This document shows, one piece after another, positions 52,335-64,000 of a stretch of DNA of 64,000 bases (positions within the stretch are counted from its first letter, which is position 1; each line of letters opens with the position of its first letter). Origin of the DNA: Anas platyrhynchos (taxonomy: Eukaryota; Chordata; Aves; Anseriformes; Anatidae); the NCBI RefSeq assembly GCF_047663525.1, contig NC_092597.1, positions 22,894,001-22,958,000 of the forward strand. The letters run 5' to 3'. Position numbers and translations under genes: made by a program. The notes under the pieces were generated by a model. It searched no databases, was not told the DNA's origin, and worked only from the letters and a program-made list of their open reading frames with translations.

Positions 52335-55300
52335 TCAAGGGCTGGGAAAAGGTCTCTGCTTTTCACTGGCACTGTCCAGTTCTGTATCTCTGTCCTCTGC
52401 TTCTGTAACAGCAACTTGAAGATCTTCTGTGACATCAGCCAGGCCCTGAGCAATTGGGGTATTAAACTCTTCCTCTTCTGGGTAACTAGGAAAGAGCTCT
52501 GTTAAATGAAAAACAAGGTGGCCCACAGTGAGAAAGTGCTGGTGCTGTGCACGTAGTAACTGTAGTTTGTCACTCGAATCATGGCTCCTGACTCAGGAGC
52601 TCAGTTGTCTAAGCTTATTGGCTTAACACTTCAGTCAGAATTCTTACCGTTGTGTTGCGACTGGCTGTTGCACTGCATCTTTGCTTGCCTACGTTCCAAG
52701 GCCAGCTGCCTGTTCCTCTTGATCCGCTGTTGTTGCTCTTCTGTCAGAGTTGTACCAGGCAGAGTATCCAATTCTACGTTCCCAGAGCATGGATACACTT
52801 CCTCAGTGGCTGTATCCAGTCCATTGCTTTCACCTCCACCATCTGGGATAAAGATTGAAGGAGTAAAAGGGCGAGGAGGGGCAGAAAGCAGCATTTTGAA
52901 CATAGAGAGGATTCTGCTGCTCAATATCTGTTAAAGAGTTTTAAATAGTTTCTGATTATGTTCTACATTTTAAAATCATGAAAGCTGAAGATCATTTCGT
53001 GATTTAGTTTTTAACTTGCAGTCATCTGTCTAGGTCCCTATTCCTGATACTCAAAATAGGAAACAAATCAGAAGAACCCAGACACACTTCGGTAATAAAT
53101 ACCTAAGTTTAAGGGAAGTACAGCTCTGGGTACTAAGTTAGCAATTGTAAGCCGTGCCTGACAGTTGAAGGGACAGTGAGTTCAAGCTGTTCTTACCAAA
53201 AGACCAGATACTTTTCTTCCCATCCCTTTGGAAAGTGGAAAGGGTAGTTCCAGGAATGAGACAGATTCAACACAGACACTAGATAGTTTTGAGTTCGCTG
53301 TACTACTATTACAGAATATTTACTCAGTTGCTACATGCAAAATGGAGGCAGCCCAATTCTGTCACAGAACTTCACCCACAAACAGAGAAGGCAGAGCACT
53401 CTTTTGAAAGAGTGCCTGAGTCCAAGTATGCTTGTGCCTCCGCAGTACTCGAAGCCCATGAACAGAGAAGGTACTTGACAAGTGTTTTTTTAATACTATA
53501 CCCTAGATTGAGTTTTTATTTCAAAATGCAAGACACCTACTCAGGTTTGTCAACTGAGGACTGATGGCTGTAGCAGTACACTGGCTAACACGGTTCAAGA
53601 CCTCACCAGCACTGCACTGAAATACGGATGTATGGAACCATCGCACAGAAAATCTGATAACTCTACAGACACTGTCGGCAGGAACCACTTACTTCACTGT
53701 TTGTGGCTGCTTACGGCTGCATTCCGTTTCCAGCAAATGCAGTCAACAGCAAAGACAGCCACAGGGCATTAACCACCCCCAAGGTTTTACCCACAAGTAG
53801 GGCAAGGCTGTAGCACTGGATAACTCATTCCCCAGGTGTGAACACAAACTAGACAAATGGGTAGATAATTGTCTCAAGAACAATCAGCTTTTACTTATTA
53901 GAGTAAAAGCAAAAAACTCTGCAACAGACCTTAGGAAGGGCTACAAAATTCTCTCATTTCTGATAATGAAGTTTCTTTCAAACAACTAGGTGACCTCCGC
54001 TCCCTCTTTTTAAAAAGAGAGCCTGTTTGTTTCTGAGTTATCTAAAAATACTATCTGAGTAGAAGAGACTCCTGAAATATTTACTTGTTAAGTGGATAGA
54101 TTTTGATATCAGAGGAAACACTCAACAGTAGGCACACAGCAAGACTGACACACGCACCAGTGCCCACAGGTATTAGTAAGTACTTCCCCTATAGAAGACT
54201 CAACATCCTGACTTCACCGTAAGAACTGGTAGAAAGACAATGATTTTTTTTTTTTTCCAAAAACGTTGCTAACACCACCAGTGCTAATACCCACTTTTCA
54301 TTTCCTTCCTCTGTGCCATGAACTTTTAAATATATACAGAAAGAACTTCAGTCTGAGTACCAGTTCAGTTTTGTAGATCTGAGTCTCACAGAAATTTGTT
54401 TGTTTTTTCCTCCCTCCCCAGAAACCTGGTTTTAATATAGAGTACCACTCAACAATTTCTTCTAAAACATGAAAATGTATCATGGGCATTGATTTCTAGT
54501 TGGTAAGAGGGGAAGAAAAATTTTTAAACCACTGAACTAACAGTGTAACAAGCATACCTTCATTACCTGTGAAGTCTTCAGATAAAATAGGAAGATCAAG
54601 TCTAATCCGTTTTAGGCAGGTCTGCAAAACAAGAGAAATTAGCATTTCACCTGTGACAAAATCTTTCACGTTACGTTGGTATGTTTTTAATAGTATTTGC
54701 AATTTCTCTTTACATTTTATTACTCTAAAATAATATTCCCTTCATTATGTGTCTGACCCTCAACTTGAACTGAATGCTGTGGATTGTTTTCCTAGCCTTT
54801 AATCTGTCCCTTAGCCAAACGAAGCAGCATTCTTCCGAAGTCTTCTTTTGCAGATTCAAATGTAAAAAGAGTTCCAGAACTCTTCAGCAAATCGCTTTGG
54901 CAAAGATGCCATGTAAAAGTTGAAGCAGATTCTCTGAAACATTAAATAAAGGCTATATCTAAATGCCAGATGCCTTAAATACTTCAAATACTGGAAATAA
55001 CTTTTTAGAATGAGATAAAATAACATTATACACCTAAGCAGCATGTATAACTTACATCTTTTGCCGTATAATTGTTCTAAACCTGTTCCTTACACTACTG
55101 CACATTGCATGAAGACAAACTGACAGGAACAATACATGCCTGAACTTCCTTTTTGCTTCCCAGAGACTCCACTTTGTCAATAAAATCATCAAATTGCAGT
55201 TTTGGAAATAATCTATGAGCCCAATGTTCCATATGTCGTATAAGCGTCTTCAAGTCCTCTGCCTTAAACATAAAACAAGATATCCAGCTGTTAGAAGTTA

Positions 55301-58190
55301 AGTCAGCAGACTGCAGAAGTAAACATGATAGTAATGTTTCTAAAAAGATTAAGCACCTGCAGCTTGAAAGTCTCTTGAAAATGTAAGTAATATCAATGCT
55401 TGGGTAATCATTCCTCCCATAATGAAGTCTGTGAGTGCAATTTCAAGCTATGAGAAAAACAATAAGAGCTCAGGGAAAGCATTTGCATATATTGTGAAAC
55501 ACTTGATAGCTTCTGAAAAGTTGCCCGTCAGCAACTTAGGTGTGATCTCAGTCTAAAGAAGTAATATTTATGGGGCACAGCTGATATTTATTTTGATATT
55601 TAGAACACACAGAAAGACATACACCTAAATAACCTTATCTGATAAAGATTTTTGCTCAGATTAAAAGTATTGTCCAGCTTCTCTGTGTCTGCAGTTGTAA
55701 GAAAATTTTATACCGTACGTGGTCTCTGTAAACCAGAGATACAATGGCATTCTTGCAAGTGTGCCAGCAAATGTCTGTCTGTATGCTAAGCACATCCAAG
55801 GCAATAAAGCAGTTTGTAGAGAACATACCGCTATGTCATACACTTTTAATATCAAAAATTACTGTTAGTAAGCCCCCTTGCACATAACTGGCTAACCAGA
55901 GATTGGTATCAATCCTCCCCACAGAGAGGCAATAAATCTATCAATTTAAACTAATCTTCCAGAAAATAACTGAAAAGTTCATTATGTCTTACCTCATGCC
56001 CCTTACCCTTGAACTTTACGTTGTCAAACATGTGTCTTAAGGCAGGAAGTCCTCTTTCTGAAACTAACCTGTAACAGGTGAAGTTATTTGAAAACCAACC
56101 TTCTTTTGTTATAAAAACAAACAAAAAAAATCCACATTCCCTTACATTGCCTAAAGCTACAGAGCTCTATTTGAGAGATGCAGAATTAGAAGTCATTAGG
56201 AAAACAAAGGAAATACAATAAAGACCGCTGTAAGACATGAGACTTTTTTCAAAATTCGTAATACCTATACTCCTAGTCCAAGCTGCTTTTTGATTTTGAG
56301 TACATGCCAAGAAAATGGAACGGTCAGTTCTGATATCCATATTGCCCAAATAAAGCTTGTTAGACAGATGATCAAAGCATCCACCTGTGGTATCACCAAA
56401 TAACTTCATCAGTATCTTTAAAATGAAAGAAATTGGAAGCTCAGATGTTTTCTATCGCTAAGAAGGAACTTAGAGCAGTTTTGGTGATAAAAGCAAGGAA
56501 AATACTGAAATCCTTTACATGGAGTTTACCTAGTTTGTAAGTAAGATGAGTGTTAAGCATACTTTAACATTTACAGCCACTGTTTAACTGAGAATTTATT
56601 TTGAAACACACTTGAAATAAATTAAAGAAAACCACAATACTACGCTGGAAGAGTCTTATGCATGAATAATTAATATCTATTAACAAAATTATTAGTCACG
56701 TACTAAGTCCCAAGGAGACTTCAAGAAAGTTAAGACTAACAATAGCATTACAGAGGTAAACAACAAATAAAAGGTTGAGATACACCACACAAGCACTTTC
56801 ATCTCTAAACTCCTTGATATTTGACTTGGCTATGACCAAGCAGATATTGCTGTAACTTTCATTATTATGCCACAGACATATACCAAATTCAAAGAAACAT
56901 TATGCAATAATACCTTTGAGCATCTAATTTAGGTATTGATCTTTTAACTGCTTTCCGTGGAGCTACAGAAGAATCCTTCGTCTGTGACTGCTGGTTTCCA
57001 TCTGGTTCTAACAAAGAAAATAACATACTGTAAGTACACAGCACAAATAGCAACAACTGGAATTACATTACATAAAATTTAAGTTTCTACCCTATTTGAA
57101 GGGCAAGTCACAAGCATTTGAGTGCAATATTTCATCTACCTTCTCATGCAAGTCTAGTAAGAAAATAGATACCTTACTATTCTTAATAAACTTTTCTAGC
57201 AAAAGTTTTCTCTTTCAGCCAACCTTATTTTAGAACTTTTATACTTTATTTCTGGTGAAAAGTGTACCAAGAGTAGATTCTGCCAATTCTGAAACTTGAA
57301 AAAAAAAATCAAAACATCAGTAAACATAAATAATCTTTCCCAAAGTTTCCACTGAAATCTGAGAGAGCCAAAATTCTAGTACAGCCTTCAAAAACAGAGT
57401 AAAGAGGTTACGTAGGCACCTGACTGCGTTCATTTTAAGAACCAAAGTTAATGTTTTTTTTGATTAGAGCTAACTTGACTGCAACAGACAAGGTACCGCT
57501 GTCCATCACATCTCAGAATGAATAATTATTTATTACACTGATTTCTTGCTTAACATTTTGATTCTCTGAGCATCAGGAACTCATGAGTTAGAACTTTGTA
57601 TACATCAAAGAATTGTAGCCATCCAAAACTGATCCTTTCTAGTGAAAGGAAACACATACTTAACGTTACTTTTACTCATAATTGACTATAAATAATAGCA
57701 AAAATAAAGCCTTTATACTTTCTATTAGCTCGTTCAGTCCACTGGATTGCACTAAGATTTTCTCAAACACAAATAATTTGCTTTACTGTCCTGAAGTGCC
57801 TTGGAAGTTTTCCAGGTCAGACGTTCTACAAGAACTACCAAATTCTAGCAGGAATGCTACACTCAACATTCTCGCGCGTGTTCGCTTCCACAGAACCTAC
57901 AAAAATGAACTTTTCCCGCAAGCACGAATCCACAGAATCAAGCACGACTTCAATTTGAATTGACTGCTTTTTTTTAAAGCCATACAAGCCTATTTCTATG
58001 CAGCAAGCTCCAGTACAACCCCCGTTTCAACCCCGGAGGCTCCCGGCGCCCTCCTACCTCCACCAGCCTCAGCCCAGTCAGCCCCGGCCGCTCCCGGGGA
58101 GGCAGGGGGCGGGAGGGGCGGGAACCTTTCGTCTTCTGTGTTCTCGTAGTCGGGGAGATCGAACAGGTTATTCTCCAAGGGGTCAATCAT
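52335..58190 (-). CDS. TIPIN: TIPIN, Timeless-interacting protein (7 coding exons)
   Basis: Subunit of the nuclear Timeless-Tipin fork protection complex, which stabilises replication forks and supports ATR-Chk1 signalling. Coding exons in transcript order: 58190-58058, 57007-56914, 56068-55993, 55262-55140, 54621-54558, 52842-52648, 52498-52335. Phases close to 282 aa; human is about 301. Exon 1 encodes the conserved acidic/proline start ([22 protein letters not shown]). Exons 2-5 carry the Swi3 domain (about 68-160), with [37 protein letters not shown] and [13 protein letters not shown]. Exon 6 holds the RPA-binding helix [20 protein letters not shown] (197-216). The C-terminal tail is acidic and poorly conserved. 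The intron after exon 4 starts with GC (CAG|GCATGT), and exon 5 has two in-frame donors 9 bp apart. The start is the ATG at 58190 with GCC just before it. The promoter has E2F, NRF1 and TCTCGCGAGA sites. Confidence 0.95.
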
Positions 58191-58323
58191 GGCCAAAAAA
58201 GAAAGGGCTTTGGTCTCCTCCGGCAGGAACCACCACAGCGTTTGAAAAGAAGAGCGCGGCGCCTCAGTGCCTCAGTGCCTCAGCGCGGTCCCCGCTGAGG
58301 GGAGGCACCGCGAGAGCCTCCGA

Positions 58324-58333
58324 TCTCGCGAGA
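58324..58333. promoter_or_regulatory. TCTCGCGAGA palindrome (BANP-type promoter element)
   Basis: An exact 10-bp TCTCGCGAGA palindrome 134 bp upstream of the TIPIN ATG. This motif is a known vertebrate CpG-island promoter element, bound by BANP when unmethylated. Site identity is seen directly; occupancy is inferred. Confidence 0.75.
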
Positions 58334-58366
58334 CCCCGGCGCTGAGGAGAGCAGCCGCGGGGCAGG

Positions 58367-58376
58367 GCGCATGCGC
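58367..58376. promoter_or_regulatory. NRF1-type site GCGCATGCGC
   Basis: An exact palindromic GCGCATGCGC, the core NRF1 recognition sequence, 34 bp from the TCTCGCGAGA site. It is common in bird and mammal housekeeping promoters. Confidence 0.75.
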
Positions 58377-58392
58377 GGGGGCTGTAGCGCCG

Positions 58393-58408
58393 CTTTTGGC
58401 GCCAAAAG
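58393..58408. promoter_or_regulatory. Palindromic E2F-type site CTTTTGGCGCCAAAAG
   Basis: A perfect 16-bp palindrome holding TTTGGCGC on both strands, the E2F/DP consensus in its strongest two-sided form. It lies 203 bp upstream of the TIPIN start codon. TIPIN acts in S phase, so E2F control is plausible. Confidence 0.75.
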
Positions 58409-58626
58409 GCTGAGGGGAAAGGGAGGGGAGAAGCGGGGCAAAATTAGTTATAAAAATACATATACATATAGAGACAGAGTTATAAAGTTATATATAAATA
58501 CCTATATTCTGCATATATAAAGTTATTTATAGTTTTGGGAGCTATGCTGCATACGCCCAGCACTGAAATAAACCACATACCTGCTTTATAACTCATTTTG
58601 CTTTTGAGTTGTAGAGTTCTTCCACA

Positions 58627-58890
58627 AATCACTAGAGGGAATGGCATCAAGTTGTGCCAGGGGAGGTTCAGGTTGGAAATGAGGAAACATTTCTGCTCAG
58701 AAAGAGCAGTCAGGTGTTGGGACGGGTTGCCCAGGGAGGTGGTGGAGTCACCATCCCTGGGGGTGTTCGAGGGAAGGTTGGATGTGGTGCTTGGGGACAT
58801 GGTTTAGTGGGTGATATTGGTGGTATGATGATGGGTGGACCAGACAATCTTAGAGGGCTTTTCCAGCCTTAACAGTTCTGTGATTCTATG
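58627..58890 (+). mobile_element. CR1 LINE 3' end, plus orientation
   Basis: A typical galliform-style CR1 terminus: 'tgccaggggaggttcaggtt', 'cagggaggtggtggagtcac', 'gttggatgtggtgcttgggg', ending in 'ctgtgattctatgg' terminal repeats. It is 5'-truncated to about 260 bp and only mildly diverged. It lies about 220 bp beyond the TIPIN promoter E2F site. The start is approximate, because the first 15 bases are decayed. Confidence 0.93.
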
Positions 58891-58899
58891 GCCTGAGGG

Positions 58900-61800
58900 G
58901 CTGAGGTCCTGCTGGCCTCATGGAGCAGAAGGAGCAAAGTCAGCGACAGTGCCTTAAGGGAACTGGGTTTCTCTGGTACCTCTCCAAGTTTGACATAGGT
59001 AATGTACCTGTTAATTTAATGTATTCCATATAACACAGTAAAATCAATTGCATGTGCTTTAAATTGAAAGCATAAATGTATTACCCTTTAGTCAATATGA
59101 TTTTAACTGTGTTTAAAAGATGTATTCCCAAATGCAGGAGCATCTTTTATAGTCAGGAGTACACATAATAACAGTGAACACGCTGATGGGTTTATTGGCA
59201 TTCAATCAATTTTTCTGAACTTTTTAGATATGACCACTTTTCCTCAACTGTGGCACACAAAGTATGAAAAATACACACAAAGATACTCTAGTTTTTATAG
59301 ATCACGTGCTGCTAATTTCCAACCCAAACACTGTAAAGATGTAGTAAAATTACTGAAAATCCAATTTCTATATAGAGAGCTCTTTATATTGGAATTAATA
59401 GTCCCTCTATATTAAAACTGTTTATCAGCAAAGGAATCAGGTTTTGCGTGTAGCCTGAATATCAAACTTACAACTATTAGTGTGACGCATCTTTTCACTT
59501 CAATTTTCTCCTTAGTATTTATTTATTTTTTTATTTTTTTAATGTGAAATAACTGTGTTTTAAATTCTTAGGTAATGGCAACTGAACTTGCTAGAGCTAA
59601 CAATTTCACCATGTCAGCTGGTCGATATGAGCAGAGCTTTGTCCTGTGACAGGTGTTTTGTCTTAGCCAGAACAGGTAGGTACTGAATATTAAAAAGTGC
59701 TTTGAGAAGTATAAAAAAAATACTATCCAAGAGTTAAAGTGGAAGATCATTTACGATCTCTGTAGAGGAGTATCGTGTTATAAAACCTGTCATATTTATG
59801 CATCTGATTAATCAATATTTTTGAAGAGTGTTTAATTGGAGATTGGATTTGATGCCCTAGGTGGTTCTTTCTCCTCCTATGTTCCTAATTAAATGAAAAA
59901 CATATGCCAGCAGACATTGATTATTGTTTTTTTCCCCCCAGGAAATGAATAAGCAGACACATGCTGATAAAATAATAAGCCAGAGGAGATAGAAAAAAAT
60001 TAAAAAAAAAAAAAAGAAATAAAACCTTGCCTCAATTCTAGAAAATACTTCTGGTTTCCAGTTGAAGTGAAACAGAAGCATTGCTTGTTTGTTTTTGTAT
60101 CGAATAGTGTTATTTCATTAGAGAAAGTGCTGAAAATTAGGATTTTTTTTTTAATTTTAAACGTCTCATTTCCTGTTTTATGTTACACATGATATATGGC
60201 AGAGAAAATCTATAAAATGGACAATTGGCTACTTCTGCGTTTGGAGGGTTTTATATTGGCAAAGCTGTTCATGCAATAAAAGTGCTCTGGATCCAGTGAG
60301 CCCTTGGCAAAGGAGGCTGTATTGGTACCAGGGTAGCTGCGTGGTGGATCAGACCTCACAGATGTAGAAATGATCAGGTATTTGTGGGTTATAACTTGTT
60401 TATAACCTAAAATTTATATTATGCAGTCATCTTAAATGATAATTTTTAAGCCGTTGGTGCACTGCTCAAGATTTCAGATAGTGTTCCAATCCAAAGTGTT
60501 TTTTTTCAATCTCTGCTTCTTGAGGAATATAAGATGTGCAAGAAAGACTGTGATCTCTGGCTGGTTGAAAGAAGGTATGTCTGTCGGCTGCCTTCTAGTC
60601 ATTTCTGATCCTGTAGACCAATTTCATTCGAATTTGAATCAGGCTTCTTAAATTCCATTGCTTTTGGGACTAATTATTTCCTTAAATTGCTCTGTTAGCC
60701 ACTAAATAAATTACAAAGTATTAAATCTTTCAAATAAAAATTTGCATGCATCTGTTCTGGCAATAAAATATGCATCTTTTTGTGGTGATCAAGTTTTAAA
60801 AATAGGGGTAATTCAGTAGTGCAATTAATGTATCCTATAGTCACATTTTCTTTTTCATGCAAGAAACTAGACAAAATCTGGTATGCTAGTTCCATGACGG
60901 AAAAAAGTAGTAATGAAGAAAAGCTCCTCTGATGCATTTCTGTTCACAGGGACATATTTCAGTTCTATTTATTTCCAGTGGTGCTAGAATCAATAAATCA
61001 GAATGTCTGCCTGTTCAGAAGTCATTCACAGAGATTATACCACCTTATATTTTTTCTTTATCTTTTCCTGTGGGATCCACCTCCAGAAGCACCTGTTCAG
61101 TGAGCAAAATGCAGTTCCTCCCACTGAGAATGTTTGAATTCCCAAAACATGTTTTGGTTTGGGCTGGAAAATAAGCTTGTTTTTTGGTTGCAAATCTACT
61201 GAAATTAAAGCTCTTTGTTTTACAGAAGTTTAAACCAATCTATAACAACTCTGAAACATTTCAAATGTACTCTGTAATCATATACAGGAAAATTGGTCAT
61301 TCCACAGGAGTGCCTGTGGAAGACAATGATGTCAAGAGCAATCACAGAAATGGTTCCTGCAGAACCACTACACAGAAACGGTTCTGTATGGCATCAGTAC
61401 AGAGACCCACGTCTTTATTTCTGTATTCAGTCAATTCAAAAATCCCCTTGTTTTGTCTGTAGGTCAAAGGGCCTTTAAAACAGGTGTGTGAATACAGTAA
61501 TTTCTCCAAGATTCCACGGGACTATGTTTGCAATGCAAGTGTAACGTGCTCCAGAGGAGGGAGCTGTCTCTTAGTGTTTGGAATCTGATGGAGGGACCAT
61601 GTCTGTGACTAGCACAGCTGTGAAAATAATAATTAAATCTTTTCTATTTTAAAAATGTGCAAGAAGTTGCAAACAATACAGCATCTTTGCGTAATATATA
61701 ATGTACCTTGTTCATAATTTCAGTTTCCATAAAAGCATTAATGACTGCTTTGATTATTTTACTTTTGAAAATGATAGAACATTAAAATGTGGAATTGACA

Positions 61801-64000
61801 GTTCTTCATACAAAACATTTCCAATGTAAGTTTTGTTATGGAATTCACTCTCACTGCAGTCAGCTAGAGTGATCTATGATGCCTGCTTCTTTCCTGCTAT
61901 GCTTCAGAATTCCTCCATACTGAAACCTCTGTTTTCAGTAGGTATGTCAATCATTCATCTGTTCGTGTAGATTTTCAGCTTGTAGTTTATGATGATGGAG
62001 AAAAAACAATTTTGTTACTGGGGGAAATAACAAACTACATGCAAATTCACAACATAGAACTAAAATTCTTCCTAGTTCAGTCCAAATATTTCTCTGCAGA
62101 GGAGGCTGGTGTTTCAAAGGAGTCCTTGCGTTTCCCCACACAGTTGTGTAAAGAGAAAAACAACCTCATCTACAACTCAATTTCTTCATTAGAAAAAAAA
62201 ATCTGATTTTAGCATAGAAAAACTTGATACTTCTGAGTTACTCTAAATAGTAGTCATTCAATTTTACTACAGTGTCTTAATCCTGTGGCAAAAAAAAAAA
62301 AAAAAGGAAAATCATACATAATTAAACATTCTCAAGTCACTATATAAATCATGTTTTATTCTACAATAACTTCTGGTTGAATCAACTCATTGGAGTGTAA
62401 AACCTGTTAACATTTTGAAGCAGTTATTAATTTAAGTGAGGTATTCATATGCCTGCCTTGTATAGGAAAACAACTACAGCTTCAAAAAGCTTCTTCACTT
62501 GAGGCAAAAGAAACAAAACTGAGAAGCACAATGCCAGTTAGAGCAGTCAGCGCCAGGACTGCCGGAGGAACTGAGCTTTCACTCTGCCAAGTACCAAGCC
62601 GCTAACCACCGCCCTAGCACCGAGGTGCTCAGAACTAGTTCAGTTCACAGCTCTGTGGGAAATTTTGTTTACCACTGAAGCAAACTTCAGAATAACTGTA
62701 GTCTTCTCTTGTAGATCTGTCCCATTTTTTGATGGATCGGAGCACTGTATGGTGCGGGCACTTACAGTAGCAGTTGCAAGAGTTTTGCAGCTGTGTCAGA
62801 AAGCAGAAGAAATCTGCCAGTGCTTCTTGATGCATAACTTCTCCGAGTACAGGCCTTAAAAGAGTTTTCATCTCATTTCTCTGGGATTCAGACAATGAGA
62901 AATTAATCTTCCAAAGAAGCACAAACTTTACCAAACTTGTCTACAGCATCTCAGCATCAGAGGCAAGGTTTTAAGATGACTGTATCCACACAAGTCAAAT
63001 ACATGTAATTCCTCCGGAGTCCTATTAGCATACAAATGTCCTAGTTTTAAGCACCGCACATAAGGAATACCCAGCCAACTCTGTTGATCCAGATACTGGA
63101 ATCAATATTCCATTGTTTCCTTTTGAGATCTACAAATAAATGACCAGAATCTTTTAAAATTCTCCTTCTCAGGAAGAGAACTGGCATGGAGGGATCACTG
63201 ATCGTGACTGAAGAAAAGGGATTTTCATTACTGTAGAGCAATTCTGCTTATGCCAGGTGAGATCACCGATGGACAGGAGCGAGGGTGCTCAGCTCTTACC
63301 GAAGGTAAGGCTCACTGCTGCCCTGTGAGCACATCCCAGGCTGTAAATGTGGTGTGTCAGGCCAAGCTGGGCTGTTTCAGCCATTCAAGGTGCACCCACC
63401 ACACCTGGCCCTGATGTTTGGAAGCAAGCTGATTTTAAAGCAAGGCAGCACTCAGCTTATATCCCCCACTCAGCTTATATCCCAAGGTGGAAGCTTTTTT
63501 TTCAGCGACAAAGTGGCTTTAGTTCTCTGGAATTTTAACCTCCTGTTTCTGTTGGTGTATTTCTCCCTGAAACAACCTGTATACAAGACGTGCTGTTCCC
63601 TCCATGGAGTAGGATTGTAGCCTTGTTCTTTGTTAGTTCAGGACTTCTATGTTTAAAACTGTTAAAAAAAATCAGCGGGTTCATAACATACAATGCCAAT
63701 ATACAACCTTGTCTTTATTATTATTATTACTATTCTTTTATAAAGCATAATGTCTCAGCCGTATCTCACTTCTGTGTGCCAATATATGATAGAGAGCTCC
63801 TGGAAAGTAACATTTTTGTTTTACCTTTAGGCTGCCTAAACTAATGCAATTACAAAAACCCCCAAACAGTGATGTGAGTCAGAACTTCACAGAAATGCAC
63901 ACAGAGAAAACCACGATCCCATTAAGCATGAAATGCCTGTGACCAAACCTGATCATTCCTAACAGCTACACAAAATAAAAGTCCAGAGAAGCGAGAGTAA
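58900..64000. other. Non-coding 5' flank of TIPIN
   Basis: AT-rich DNA with poly-A/T runs (for example near 60000-60015 and 62287-62305), no recognisable exon and no further CR1 I can name. By synteny the next gene rightward should be MAP2K1, but none of its exons is seen. A short CpG-enriched patch lies at about 62530-62640. Confidence 0.6.
63449..63483. repeat. Two-copy tandem repeat, 18-bp period
   Basis: The block CACTCAGCTTATATCCC occurs twice with an 18-bp offset (63449 and 63467). It is a small local duplication of no apparent function. Confidence 0.8.

Larger units (their letters stand above)
58191..58410 (-). promoter_or_regulatory. TIPIN: TIPIN CpG-island promoter
   Basis: GC-rich, TATA-less DNA directly upstream of the TIPIN start codon on the minus strand. 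It contains three palindromic factor motifs in 85 bp, listed separately, and a small tandem repeat of an 8-bp GCCTCAGT-like unit at about 58261-58284 in the presumed 5' UTR. Upstream of 58410 the sequence becomes AT-rich abruptly. The composition fits a housekeeping, cell-cycle-linked gene. Confidence 0.75.

Noticed and set aside
52848..52934. Extension of TIPIN exon 6 to an upstream acceptor near 52936
   Set aside because: That acceptor would join exon 5 in the wrong phase and hit a stop. The acceptor with a strong pyrimidine tract ending at 52843 gives phase 1 and an uninterrupted frame.
1..64000. CRISPR arrays, prophage, insertion sequences, tRNA or rRNA genes, intact endogenous retroviruses
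   Set aside because: No regularly spaced direct repeats with unique spacers, no tRNA-like cloverleaf or rRNA sequence that I could see, and no gag/pol-like frames. The only mobile elements I can support are CR1 fragments.

Overview
The window is vertebrate nuclear DNA, almost certainly avian and probably galliform. Three things support this. Genes are split by short GT-AG introns, with whole multi-exon genes packed into 6-14 kb. CpG is depleted except in three promoter islands. The recognisable interspersed repeats are CR1 LINE 3' ends, two with the 'ttggaagggacc' and 'cagggaggtggtggagtcacc' blocks typical of bird CR1. I see no bacterial operons, CRISPR arrays or viral gene cassettes.

Two complete protein-coding genes can be rebuilt exon by exon. 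DIS3L (cytoplasmic exosome exonuclease) runs on the + strand, 37231-51020, with 17 coding exons; the phases close to 1051 codons plus stop. TIPIN (Timeless-interacting replication-fork protein) runs on the - strand, 58190-52335, with 7 coding exons; the phases close to 282 codons plus stop. They are tail to tail, with 1.3 kb between stop codons. From memory, the human chr15 order MEGF11 - DIS3L - TIPIN - MAP2K1 matches this layout.

Region by region: 1-17.8 kb is AT-rich non-coding DNA, which I read as the first intron of a leftward gene (MEGF11 by synteny). 17.3-18.3 kb is a CpG island with a strong minus-strand splice donor. 18.3-36.2 kb is non-coding, with CR1 remnants and one isolated minus-strand exon candidate at 28.0-28.1 kb. 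36.24-37.08 kb is a pyrimidine-rich 35-bp minisatellite abutting the DIS3L promoter. 37.1-51.0 kb is DIS3L, 51.0-52.3 kb the convergent 3' regions, and 52.3-58.2 kb TIPIN. 58.2-58.41 kb is the TIPIN promoter, with TCTCGCGAGA, NRF1-type and palindromic E2F-type sites within 85 bp. 58.6-58.9 kb is a CR1 3' end and 58.9-64 kb is non-coding.

Functionally, DIS3L degrades RNA 3'-to-5' in the cytoplasm and TIPIN protects replication forks. They are neighbours but do not share a pathway. I did not find a convincing new biological system. The most noteworthy signals are the minisatellite upstream of DIS3L, the triple-palindrome TIPIN promoter, a GC-AG intron in TIPIN, a U12-like donor in DIS3L, and two orphan exon-like sequences.
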